Below are positions 31,018 through 40,479 of a stretch of 64,000 nt of DNA, piece after piece. A model generated the notes under the pieces. That model worked only from the letters and a program-made list of their open reading frames with translations, did no database searches and was not told the DNA's origin. Numbering within the stretch: position 1 is the first letter of the stretch; every line of letters begins with the position of its first letter. The translations under genes were made by a program, and so were the position numbers. Source of the stretch: Bacteroides sp. (GTDB taxonomy: Bacteria; Bacteroidota; Bacteroidia; Bacteroidales; Muribaculaceae); NCBI GenBank assembly GCA_014801225.1, contig JAAVEO010000040.1, positions 49,324 through 113,323 of the forward strand, read 5' to 3'.

Positions 31018-32002
31018 ATACAAACCGTTGCGAAGGTTCGTAGCGGGGGAGAGCCATCAATTGCACATCACAGGCGCGGTCGGCGGGACTTCCCGTGGCA
31101 GCGCCTACTTTGTATCCCGCCTCACGCAATGCGCTCCCCACTGTCTCGAGTGCTTTCTCCGGAGTATTGTTGTCGGCGGAAAGATGACAAAGGAATATAT
31201 ATTCCAATTCAGGGTTCATAATCTCCGTTAGGAAAGCGGCTGTATCCGTATTGTCAAGATGCCCGCGGGTAGTCTGTATCCGCGCTTTGAGATATTCCGG
31301 GTAGCGGCCGAGACGTAGCATATTCAAATCATAATTTGCCTCTATCACGAGATAGTTTGCCCGGCTCATATAATAATGTGCACGTTCCGTCACGGCGCCC
31401 AAGTCGGTGGCTATCACGAATCGTCGGTCTCCATATTCTATGGAGAAGCCCATATTGTCGGTGCCATCGTGAGGCACTTCGAAAGCTGTCACCTCGAAAT
31501 CAAGCACCTTGAACGGTATCTCCTTGAATATAGGGGTGTGATACTCCTTTATACGCTTTGAAATGGAATGGCGGCGAAGCACACCCATCAGCACGCGATT
31601 AGTGCAGAAAAGGCGAATATGCTTGTGGGTACGCAGCAGGGTATAGGCATACTTGATATGGTCGGAATGATCATGGGTGAGAAGGATTCCCCTTACATTG
31701 TCGATATTCAGGCCGTTATGGAGCAGGCTATCCTCCACGATATCGGCTCTTACGCCGGCATCGATGAGAATGCCTGATGTATCGGTGCCGAGATAGCAGC
31801 AGTTGCCGCTTGATCCCGAACCTAAAGAGATAAAATTCAGTCGTTCGTTCTTGGGTGCCTCTTCCGCATGCCGGTTGCGGGCTGCCGGTGTATGTCTGAC
31901 GTAGGAGGAGCGTGAGCTTCTTTCGGAACTCTCCTGAGCGTCATCCCATCCGAAGTCAAGTTGCGGATGGTCGTTGAATGTTATTTTGTTTCGATAGGTC
32001 AT
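31001..32002 (-). CDS. MBL-fold metallo-hydrolase (YycJ/WalJ-like)
   Basis: SLGSGSSGNCCYLGTDTSGILIDAG, GILLTHDHSDHI, HLSADNNTPEKAL. Confidence 0.9.
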   Translation of the reverse strand: MTYRNKITFNDHPQLDFGWDDAQESSERSSRSSYVRHTPAARNRHAEEAPKNERLNFISLGSGSSGNCCYLGTDTSGILIDAGVRADIVEDSLLHNGLNIDNVRGILLTHDHSDHIKYAYTLLRTHKHIRLFCTNRVLMGVLRRHSISKRIKEYHTPIFKEIPFKVLDFEVTAFEVPHDGTDNMGFSIEYGDRRFVIATDLGAVTERAHYYMSRANYLVIEANYDLNMLRLGRYPEYLKARIQTTRGHLDNTDTAAFLTEIMNPELEYIFLCHLSADNNTPEKALETVGSALREAGYKVGAATGSPADRACDVQLMALPRYEPSQRFVFRKPS

Positions 32003-32715
32003 CCTCTGTAGATTAAGAAAATTGCCGGACGTTTGTCATAGTCGGTCTTGCAGTTTTTCCACTTCGCAGCGGGCAGAGTCACTGCCGACTCCCTGTCAGG
32101 GTCGGTAAGGTCGCAAGCCACACTTACCATCGTGTCCGGTCTGAGAGTGTCGGCGAGAGCCTTTATCATACGGTTGTTGCGATAAGGGGTCTCGATGAAA
32201 ATCTGTGTCATGCCCGTACGCCCCGAAATCTGCTCCAGCTCCTTTATTCTTTTGGTGCGGTCGGCATCATCTATGGGGATATATCCGTTGAAAGAGAATC
32301 CCTGTCCGTTGAAGCCTGAGGCCATGAGGGCCATGAGGATACTCGAGGGCCCTACAAGAGGCACTACCTTCAACCCCTCTCTCTGGGCTATCTCCACAGG
32401 GAGTGCTCCGGGGTCGGCCACGGCCGGACATCCTGCCTCGCTCATCACTCCTACCGGTTCGCCACGACGCAACGGTTCGAGATAAGAGCTGACGGCTGCC
32501 GGATCGGTATGGCGGTTGAGCTCATAGAATGTGGTGCCGTCGATATCGAACTCTCTGTCGCATCTCCGCAGGAAGCGGCGTGCGGTGCGTACATTCTCCA
32601 CTATAAAGTACTTTATCTGACGCGCTATTCCAATGTTGGCGGAGGGGAGTACCGAATCCACGGGAGCATCGCTGATATTGACGGGGATAAGATATAGAGC
32701 AGGGGTGATTGACAT
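31999..32715 (-). CDS. SAM-dependent methyltransferase, RsmI-related paralog
   Basis: LYLIPVNISD, GVMSEAGCPAVADPGALPVEIAQREGLKVVPLVGPSSILMALMASG. Confidence 0.88.
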   Translation of the reverse strand: MSITPALYLIPVNISDAPVDSVLPSANIGIARQIKYFIVENVRTARRFLRRCDREFDIDGTTFYELNRHTDPAAVSSYLEPLRRGEPVGVMSEAGCPAVADPGALPVEIAQREGLKVVPLVGPSSILMALMASGFNGQGFSFNGYIPIDDADRTKRIKELEQISGRTGMTQIFIETPYRNNRMIKALADTLRPDTMVSVACDLTDPDRESAVTLPAAKWKNCKTDYDKRPAIFLIYRG

Positions 32716-32864
32716 GATAACTGTGTGATTAAATCGGTGAAGGAGTCAGGGCTCATATTTTCATTCCAATATCAGCATCTGACTACACTTCATTACGCAA
32801 AATTAATAAAAAAGTCAAAAAGAATAGCTAAATTTGTGGTTCAAACAGAAAGAAACCGATTCAA

Positions 32865-34292
32865 ATGTTGCCAGAAGGATTCAGAGCAATGGCCGGAACG
32901 TTGCCCGGTCTCGATACAGATGCTTTCCTCGCCGCTATGGAGACTGCTCCCTCCGTAGGGATACGTCTCAATCCCCTCAAGCCGGTCGCTTCATTCCCGT
33001 GGGCCGGATATTCCGATGTGCAGCCTGTGGAATGGTGTGCCGAAGGTGCCCGTCTTCCGGAGCGCCCTGTGTTCACTCTCAATCCTCTGCTCCATGCCGG
33101 GGCGTTTTATGTGCAAGACCCCTCATCGATGATATATGCTCCCCTGACGGAGAAGGCGTTGAGTCTGCTCCCCCCGGAAGTGGGCGCGGCTCCCTATGTG
33201 CTCGATATGTGCGCCTCTCCCGGAGGAAAGACATCGGCTATGATGTCGCGTCTCCCTCGGGAGGCTGTCGTGGTCGCCAACGAATATGTGGCGCAGAGGA
33301 TAGGGGCCTTGCGCGAGAATATGGCCAAATGGGGTTGGAGCCGATTGCTGGTATGCAATTCCGATTCGGCCGACTTCGCAAACGCCGGGGAGCTTTTTGA
33401 TATCATAGCTGTGGATGCCCCCTGCTCCGGCGAAGGTATGATGCGCAAGGATGAAGATGCTCGCGCTCAGTGGTCTCCGTCACTTGTGGAGCAATGTTCT
33501 GCGTTGCAGCGGGAGATTCTTGCCAATGCAGTGAAGGCTTTGCGTCCGGGGGGAGTTCTTATTTACTCCACATGTACTTTCAATCTCGATGAGGATGAGC
33601 GTAATGCCGCGTATATCGTCTCCGACCTCGGTCTCGAACCGGTGGATTCCGGTCTGTCCGGGATAGGGGGGATACTGCCTCAATTGGAGGGCGATATCCC
33701 GGCTCTTCGCTTTATGCCTCATGCCACGGATGGAGAAGGCCTTTTTGCAGCTATATTCAGAAAACCCGGAGAATCCCCCGCTCATGAAATTCGCCGGGCA
33801 TCCTCTCTTGACGGTCGTAAAGATAAGAAAGGGAAAAAGGTGGCAAAGGATGATGGCAAGCGTAGTGCAATTCCTCTTCCGGAAGTGGGGAAATGGCTTG
33901 AAGATGAATCAGGCTGGAGATTGTTTCCCGACCGGAGCGGAACACTTCTTGAGGCACTCCCGGGAGCCGCATCCCCTCTTAACGATTCCCTTTCTCCGTT
34001 TGTCAGGATTGTAGGGCGTGGAATCACAGCGGCAGAACTCAAAGGGAAGGAATGGGCTCCTGCTTCCGAACTTGTGCTTTCCTGCGCTTGGCGTCGCGAT
34101 GTATTTCCTTATACCGAGCTTTCTGAAGAGGAGGCATTGCGCTATCTGCGTCGTGAGGCATTGGCGCTTGAGGATGTCCCGAAAGGTTATGTGACGGTAG
34201 GGTATCGGGGCGTCCCGTTGGGCCTCGTCAAGAACATCGGCAAGCGTGCCAATAATCTCTATCCCTCGCGTTGGAAAATAAAATTTCTCTGA
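32865..34292 (+). CDS. RsmF/NOL1/NOP2/Sun-family RNA cytosine methyltransferase
   Basis: YVLDMCASPGGKTSAM, VDAPCSGEGMMRKD, LIYSTCTFNLDEDE; TAAATTTG promoter element upstream. Confidence 0.92.
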   Translation: MLPEGFRAMAGTLPGLDTDAFLAAMETAPSVGIRLNPLKPVASFPWAGYSDVQPVEWCAEGARLPERPVFTLNPLLHAGAFYVQDPSSMIYAPLTEKALSLLPPEVGAAPYVLDMCASPGGKTSAMMSRLPREAVVVANEYVAQRIGALRENMAKWGWSRLLVCNSDSADFANAGELFDIIAVDAPCSGEGMMRKDEDARAQWSPSLVEQCSALQREILANAVKALRPGGVLIYSTCTFNLDEDERNAAYIVSDLGLEPVDSGLSGIGGILPQLEGDIPALRFMPHATDGEGLFAAIFRKPGESPAHEIRRASSLDGRKDKKGKKVAKDDGKRSAIPLPEVGKWLEDESGWRLFPDRSGTLLEALPGAASPLNDSLSPFVRIVGRGITAAELKGKEWAPASELVLSCAWRRDVFPYTELSEEEALRYLRREALALEDVPKGYVTVGYRGVPLGLVKNIGKRANNLYPSRWKIKFL

Positions 34293-34442
34293 TTTTTCGG
34301 AAAATATTTTTCTGTTTAAGGAATAATATCTAAATTTGGGCGGAATTAGTCCGCACCCTTGGATTTTTCATGGATGGTGACGGCTTCATTCCCCTTAAAC
34401 TAATCGGAATATACACTAATACGCTATAGCTTTTTAAGAGAA

Positions 34443-36818
34443 ATGACAAAAAAACTCCAGATTAGAGACCTCACGCTGCGCGATGGCCAGCAATCTCTTT
34501 TTGCTACCCGTCTGAAACAGGAGAATGTCGACCGACTTCTTCCTCTCTATCGTGACGCCAAGTTCTATATTATGGAAGTATGGGGCGGTGCCGTTCCTGA
34601 TTCCGTGATGCGCTATCTTGGTGAAAGCCCTTGGGAGCGTCTGCGTTCCTGCAGCCGCGAGATGAAGGGTATCTCCCTCCTCTCGGCTCTCTCCCGTGGC
34701 CGCAACCTCTTCGGTTATGTTCCCTATCCCGACCGTGTGCTCGAGGGTTTCTATCGTGAGGCTGTGAAGAATGGTCTCAACGTGATGCGTATCTTCGATG
34801 CCCTCAATGATATCAACAATATCAAGGGTTCTATCAAGATGATCAATGATCTTGACGGCTACAATGGAAATGTGGCTATCGCCGACACTGCCGTATGTTA
34901 TACCGTCGATCCCAAAGGCACTCCCGAAGAGGAGAAAATCTTCACTGATGAATATTTCGTGGAGAAAGCCAAGGAGATGGAGCGTCTCGGCGCGAAGATG
35001 ATCACTCTCAAGGATATGGCCGGTCTCGTGAGTCCCTCCCGTATCTATACTCTGATGCCCAAACTCAAGGAGGCTCTTTCTGTCCCTGTAGATTTCCATA
35101 CTCACTGCACCCCCGGCTACGGTCTTGCCGCCGTTCTTACTGCCATCATCCAGGGTGTTGATATCGTCGATACAAATATCTGGTGGTTTGGCGGTGGTTC
35201 AGCAGCACCCTCTATCGAACTCATCGACATCTTCTGCAAGAAGATGGGTGTGGAGGTAGAAGCCGATATGGAAGCTGTTGCTAAGATCCGCAAAGAACTC
35301 AAGGAGGCCCGCAAGGCTCTCGCCGAGTTCGACCTCAATAAGGACAACTGGCCCCGCGATTTCGACGAAGCTTTCGCAGAGATGCCCAAGGAGATTGATG
35401 CCGAATTCGATCGTGCCATCGAGGCTGCCAAGGCTAATAAAGAGGAGGAGCTTCTTGATGCTTGCCATAAGATCGAGGCTTACTTCGGTCTTCCCAAGCC
35501 CAATGAGCTCGTGAAGAATGCCGAGGTTCCCGGCGGTATGTATTCCAATATGGTGGCCAACCTCCGAGCTCTCGGTGCCGAGGATGTGCTTGAGGATGCT
35601 ATGGCCCTTATCCCGAAAGTACGCCGCGATGCAGGTCTCGTACCTCTCGTGACTCCTACCAGCCAGATCGTAGGTAGCCAGGCTGTGGCTCTCGCAGTAG
35701 ACCGCCGCAAAGGCAACCCCGATTATACAAATAAGAACAATCAGTTCATCTCCCTCGTAAAAGGTGAGTACGGCCAGACTCCTGTGCCCGTAGATCCCAA
35801 ATTCCGTGAGCAGATCACAGGAAGTCCCGAGGAGAAACCTTACGATGTAAGTTCCTACAAGACTCCCGCCAATCCCGAACTTGACAAGTTCGGCGGCGTG
35901 AAGCTCGCTTCCAACGAGGAGGAATTCCTTCTTCTCGAACTTCTCCCCACTGTAGCCAAGACATTCCTCACCAATCTCCGCAAAGCTGAGTATGAGGCTA
36001 ATCCCGTAGCGGCTAAGCCTGCCGAGGCTCCCAAGGCTGTGGAGGCTGCCGGCGAGGTGACAGGTGAGGTGTTCTGTGCTCCTATGGGCGGCACAGTGCT
36101 CGAGATCAACGTTAAGGCCGGCGATACAGTGACTCCCGGTCAGGTAGTGCTCAAGTATGAGGCCATGAAGATGGAGAATGATCTTGCTTGCGACAAGGGT
36201 GGCGTGGTGAAGCGCGTGCTCGTAGGCGAAGGTGAGGTAATGGCCACAGATCAGCCCCTTATCGAATTTGTAGGGGAAGGTGCTCCCGAAGCTCCTGCCG
36301 CTGCAGGTGTTGTGGCCGATGGTCCCCAGATGCTCGCTCCTATGGGCGGCACTGTACTTGAGGTGAAAGTAAAAGCCGGCGACAGTGTGAATGTTGGCGA
36401 CACTATCCTCACTTACGAGGCTATGAAGATGGAGAATAATCTCGTGGCCGACCGTGCCGGTGTCATCGCCAAGGTTCTTGTGGAGGATGGCGACGTGATG
36501 GCTACCGACCAGCCTATCGTTCAGTTCGGCACAGCTGCTGCCGGTGCTGCTCCTGCTCCCAAGGCTGCTCCCAAGCCCGTAGCGAAACCCGTCGCAAAGA
36601 AGGCTGAGACTCCCAAGGTAGAGGTGCCCCCCGTACATCCTGTGGATATCAACCGCGCAATCGCGAGTGTCGATGGAGGCTCCGCTGCCGTAAATCCCGT
36701 GCCCCAGCGTCAGCAGGCCGACGGCGCACCCGCTATCCGTCTCGCTGCAGGCACCACTCTCGAGATCAACGTCAATCCCGACGGAGGCGTATCTATCCGT
36801 ATCACTACCGGAAAATAA
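34443..36818 (+). CDS. Oxaloacetate decarboxylase alpha / pyruvate carboxylase subunit B-like protein with two tandem biotinyl domains
   Basis: LTLRDGQQSLFATRL carboxyltransferase domain; two APMGGTVLE...EAMKMEN biotinyl domains. Confidence 0.93.
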   Translation: MTKKLQIRDLTLRDGQQSLFATRLKQENVDRLLPLYRDAKFYIMEVWGGAVPDSVMRYLGESPWERLRSCSREMKGISLLSALSRGRNLFGYVPYPDRVLEGFYREAVKNGLNVMRIFDALNDINNIKGSIKMINDLDGYNGNVAIADTAVCYTVDPKGTPEEEKIFTDEYFVEKAKEMERLGAKMITLKDMAGLVSPSRIYTLMPKLKEALSVPVDFHTHCTPGYGLAAVLTAIIQGVDIVDTNIWWFGGGSAAPSIELIDIFCKKMGVEVEADMEAVAKIRKELKEARKALAEFDLNKDNWPRDFDEAFAEMPKEIDAEFDRAIEAAKANKEEELLDACHKIEAYFGLPKPNELVKNAEVPGGMYSNMVANLRALGAEDVLEDAMALIPKVRRDAGLVPLVTPTSQIVGSQAVALAVDRRKGNPDYTNKNNQFISLVKGEYGQTPVPVDPKFREQITGSPEEKPYDVSSYKTPANPELDKFGGVKLASNEEEFLLLELLPTVAKTFLTNLRKAEYEANPVAAKPAEAPKAVEAAGEVTGEVFCAPMGGTVLEINVKAGDTVTPGQVVLKYEAMKMENDLACDKGGVVKRVLVGEGEVMATDQPLIEFVGEGAPEAPAAAGVVADGPQMLAPMGGTVLEVKVKAGDSVNVGDTILTYEAMKMENNLVADRAGVIAKVLVEDGDVMATDQPIVQFGTAAAGAAPAPKAAPKPVAKPVAKKAETPKVEVPPVHPVDINRAIASVDGGSAAVNPVPQRQQADGAPAIRLAAGTTLEINVNPDGGVSIRITTGK

Positions 36819-36846
36819 TCCTTCCGTATACGGAATAAAATAATTA

Positions 36847-36880
36847 CATCCCGTATGCCGGTCACGGCATACGGGATGTT
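36847..36880 (+). terminator. Intrinsic terminator
   Basis: CATCCCGTATGCCG-gtca-CGGCATACGGGATG perfect 14-bp stem. Confidence 0.8.
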
Positions 36881-36980
36881 TCTTCATTATCTGAATTTTT
36901 TATAATTTTGTATCCGGAATCCTTGTGTTAGACCTCGGGTCTTAATCATTGGAGTTTCCGATTTCAAAACAATTATAATT

Positions 36981-37379
36981 ATGGCAAAACAGGAATATAT
37001 AAAGAAGAACATTGAATGGCTGCGTGAGAAATCACAGGAGGAGGGTGTGCTCCCTCTCGATAAAGGCATCTTTTACAAGGTGCTGGCCAAGGGGAATCCC
37101 GAAGGGAAGATGCCGGGACGTTCAAGTGTCGTGACAGTGCATTACACCGGTAGCACTATCAACGGCAAGACTTTCGACAGTAGCCGTGGAGGCGTGGCTC
37201 CCGCCTTTCGCTTGCGCGATCTTATCTCCGGATGGATTATCGCCCTTCAAGAGATGCGCCCGGGCGATCGTTGGGAGATATACATTCCCGCCGAACAGGG
37301 TTACGGCAAATATAATCAGCCCGGTATTCCCGGAGGATCGGTACTGGTATTCGATATCGAATTGATAGCCGTAAATTAA
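36981..37379 (+). CDS. FKBP-type peptidyl-prolyl isomerase
   Basis: VTVHYTGSTINGKTFDSS, LQEMRPGDRWEIYIPAEQGYG. Confidence 0.94.
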   Translation: MAKQEYIKKNIEWLREKSQEEGVLPLDKGIFYKVLAKGNPEGKMPGRSSVVTVHYTGSTINGKTFDSSRGGVAPAFRLRDLISGWIIALQEMRPGDRWEIYIPAEQGYGKYNQPGIPGGSVLVFDIELIAVN

Positions 37380-37390
37380 GGAGCCACGGA

Positions 37391-38866
37391 ATGCGGCAAT
37401 ATATAGCGATCGATCTCAAATCTTTTTATGCCTCGGTAGAATGTGTGGAGCGTGGTCTTGATCCGCTTGACGCATGTCTTGTCGTGGCTGATGAGTCGCG
37501 TACGCAGAAGACTATCTGTCTTGCCGTGTCGCCTCCCTTGAAAAGTATGGGTGTCAGCGGACGTCCCCGTCTATTCGAGGTTATAGAGAGGGTTCGGCAG
37601 ATCAATCGTGGGCGAGGTTCTCGCGGACGTTCATATTCGCTCAAGACTCTGCAGGAGGATCCTGCCTTAGCCGTGGATTATATTGTGGCTCCCCCGAGGA
37701 TGGCCTTGTATATCGACTATAGTGCCCGCATCTATCAGGTATATCTGCGCTACGTGGCTCCCGAGGATATCCATGTTTATTCGATTGATGAGGTATTCAT
37801 TGATGTGACGTCTTATCTTTCCACATATAAGATGACGGCTCATCAGCTGGCTTTGACCATGATTCGTGATGTGCTGGCACGCACCGGAGTGACGGCTACC
37901 GCCGGAATCGGCAGTAATATGTATCTCTGCAAGATAGCCATGGATATCATGGCGAAGAAGATGGCTCCCGATGCCGATGGCGTGCGTATCGCTGAATTGG
38001 ACGAGATCTCTTATCGTCGGAATCTTTGGACCCACACCCCGATTACGGATTTTTGGCGTGTAGGCCGGGGTGTGGCCACACGATTGGCTCATTACGGCAT
38101 GCTTACCATGGGGGATGTGGCACGTTGCTCGCTCAATAATGAGCAACTTCTCTATAATCTCCTTGGAGTGAATGCCGAATTGCTTATCGACCATGCCTGG
38201 GGTTACGAACCTGTGGAGATGCACCATGTCAAGTCATATCGCCCCGGGACCCGTTCGCTCAGTAGCGGGCAGGTGCTTCATGAGCCTTACACTTTTGAGA
38301 AGGCTCTGGTAGTGATGCTTGAGATGGCCGATGCCTTGACTTTGGAAATGGTGGCGAAAGGAGTTGTGACCGATCAGCTTACCCTTACCATTGGTTACGA
38401 CCGCGAAAGCCTTTCCAATCCCTCCATACGCAATTCATATACCGGTAGGGTAGGAGTGGATTATTACGGAAGGAAGATTCCCGTACATTCCCATGGCACC
38501 GCCAACCTTGAGCGTCTCACGTCTTCTTCCCGGATCATCTGTAAAGCTTTGGAGGAATTATACTGTAAAATAGTGAATCCGATTTTGCTCGTACGCCGCC
38601 TGTGTGTCTGTGCGTGCCGTCTGCAATCTGAAAAAAGCGTTAAAGCCGCCAAAGCTGTTCAGCTCACTATATTCGATGATCCCGAAGAACTGCGCCAGCG
38701 TGAAGCCGACAATGCCCGTCGTCTTGAAAAAGAGCGTCGGAGTCAGGAAGCCGTACTGAAGATAAAGAGCATGTTCGGCAAGAACGCCATTCTCCGCGGC
38801 CTCAACTATGCCGAAGGTGCCACTCAGCGTGACCGCAACCGCCAAATCGGTGGCCACCACGAATAA
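37391..38866 (+). CDS. Y-family DNA polymerase (UmuC/DinB-like)
   Basis: IAIDLKSFYASVECVERGLDPLDACLVVAD, VYSIDEVFIDVT, GIGSNMYLCKIAMDIMAKK. Confidence 0.93.
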   Translation: MRQYIAIDLKSFYASVECVERGLDPLDACLVVADESRTQKTICLAVSPPLKSMGVSGRPRLFEVIERVRQINRGRGSRGRSYSLKTLQEDPALAVDYIVAPPRMALYIDYSARIYQVYLRYVAPEDIHVYSIDEVFIDVTSYLSTYKMTAHQLALTMIRDVLARTGVTATAGIGSNMYLCKIAMDIMAKKMAPDADGVRIAELDEISYRRNLWTHTPITDFWRVGRGVATRLAHYGMLTMGDVARCSLNNEQLLYNLLGVNAELLIDHAWGYEPVEMHHVKSYRPGTRSLSSGQVLHEPYTFEKALVVMLEMADALTLEMVAKGVVTDQLTLTIGYDRESLSNPSIRNSYTGRVGVDYYGRKIPVHSHGTANLERLTSSSRIICKALEELYCKIVNPILLVRRLCVCACRLQSEKSVKAAKAVQLTIFDDPEELRQREADNARRLEKERRSQEAVLKIKSMFGKNAILRGLNYAEGATQRDRNRQIGGHHE

Positions 38867-38887
38867 TACCCGTTAATTCCAATAATT

Positions 38888-39049
38888 ATGGCCTACTTCC
38901 CCTATCAAGATATTCTCAATCTCCCCCGTCCTGTAAGCAAAATCCATCCTCCCATGCCTCTTGAGCAGCGAGCGGCCCAATTTGCTCCCTTCTCGGCTCT
39001 TGATGGTCTGGATGATGCCATTGCCGAAACAGCTGCCTCGGTCAATTAA
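38888..39049 (+). CDS. 53-aa microprotein, similar to the N-terminal motif of YolD-like proteins
   Basis: Translated by hand: MAYFPYQDILNLPRPVSKIHPPMPLEQRAAQFAPFSALDGLDDAIAETAASVN*; 21 nt after the polymerase stop; absent from supplied ORF track. Confidence 0.75.
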   Translation: MAYFPYQDILNLPRPVSKIHPPMPLEQRAAQFAPFSALDGLDDAIAETAASVN

Positions 39050-39106
39050 AGCCCGGGCTTCCATACTCACTGCAAGCTTTCAGTATATTCATTGTGGGTG
39101 AAGGGC

Positions 39107-39394
39107 TTAATCCTCACCCTTATTCCTTTTATCCCAATAATTCTTATGTGCCCGATATACCATCACCATGGTCAAAATAATAAAGATACAAGCCAGGACC
39201 CCGCAGAATCCCCTCAGCCACAATAACGCCCGTAGCGAAAGCTCATCCATAAAGTAAAGGATCACACCAAGCATGATCATCATTCCGGCGGCGCAACAAT
39301 AACAGCCATACTTGAGTCTGCGCCCCTCCCGGGTCTGATAATACGCCTCCAGCAAAGCGTTAATCTTATCACGATTCTCAAAAAAATTACCCAT
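39107..39394 (-). CDS. Small two-TM membrane protein of unknown function
   Basis: 95 aa, two hydrophobic segments (CCAAGMMIMLGVILYFM; LRGFCGVLACIFIILTMVMVY). Confidence 0.6.
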   Translation of the reverse strand: MGNFFENRDKINALLEAYYQTREGRRLKYGCYCCAAGMMIMLGVILYFMDELSLRALLWLRGFCGVLACIFIILTMVMVYRAHKNYWDKRNKGED

Positions 39395-39544
39395 ATCTTC
39401 TCAATTTAATCTTAATTCTACAAATCTTCAGATCACAATTACTATTCTTAGTAACACAGGATTCTAAATTACAGTTCCGAGCCAATTCATAAATCCGGCT
39501 TAACCCCAAATAATCTGCGGTTGCAGCAACTGATTACATCCAAG

Positions 39545-40435
39545 TCAGAAAATGCTTTGGGTAGGAATTGCGATTGATTCGGCTATCGAATTTAGATAGA
39601 GGAATGATGCCCGTCCCGGAGCAAGAGGCGCGATTGGCGCGAGAATCAGGAGGCGTCCTTTCGAGCATTGTTCGAAATCATGGGCCGCCGGTTTTTCTTT
39701 TTCTTCAAAAGGACGGTTGGATAGTAAGATTATCTTTCCCCCGGCTTCCTCACACAGCCTTCTGACTTCCTTCTCCGCAGGAGAAATAAAAGTGGAGACC
39801 AATATACCGCCATTTTCATAGATATGTTTCCATCGGCGATGCTTGGCGAATCTGACTGCATCCGAATCAGCACGATGAATCACCACCGGAGCTTTGAAAG
39901 GGTTCTCAAGCAATTGAAGATTACCGAAAGCCTGCCAGTGCGCTCCGTTGATTTCAATATTATTTACACGCTGAAAGAAAAGAGGATTCGCTCTTCGTTC
40001 CAATAATCTTCTCGGATTCTCACGGATATAAGAGAAGATTGTGTCAAGCTTGTGGCCGGGCAACAGGTATCGGTCATGGAAATCCGGAGAAAAAACATCA
40101 CTGATATCGGGGAAAGTCTCCCTGATGATTTGTCCGCACTTCACTTTCATCATTCCGATATATCTTCCGATAGACCGCGGAAGATACTGACGGGCAAATA
40201 TCGCGAAATGGATATGGTCCGGCATAATGATATATTGGAGTATCTGCAAAGAGGAGCAAAGATTAGGAAGATTGACAATCTGCCGCTCGATAATCTCCCC
40301 GACAGGAGATCGAGCCACCACAGGCGCTGCCGGAGATCCCGAAATACGAGAGAACGCCGGACAAGCCGGAGCCTTACCGATAGTAATATGATAAATGCAT
40401 CTCCCCTTATAATCATGCTTAGGATCTCTTCCCAT
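39545..40435 (-). mobile_element. RAYT-type Y1/HUH transposase with C-terminal DprA/SLOG-like domain
   Basis: IIMPDHIHFAIF (HxH of HUH motif), FSYIRENPRRL (Y1 tyrosine), then ~130-aa extension ILVSTFISPAEKEVRRLCEEAGGKIILL...RASFLYLNSIAESIA. Confidence 0.82.
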
Positions 40436-40479
40436 CGGATAAAGATTTAAAGGTTAATACTACTCTTGCGCCACAACCC

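Noticed and set aside
35199-36887. 562-aa antisense ORF opposite the biotin-dependent carboxylase subunit
   Set aside because: Same codon-bias artefact; His/Leu/Ser-rich translation mirrors the sense codons.
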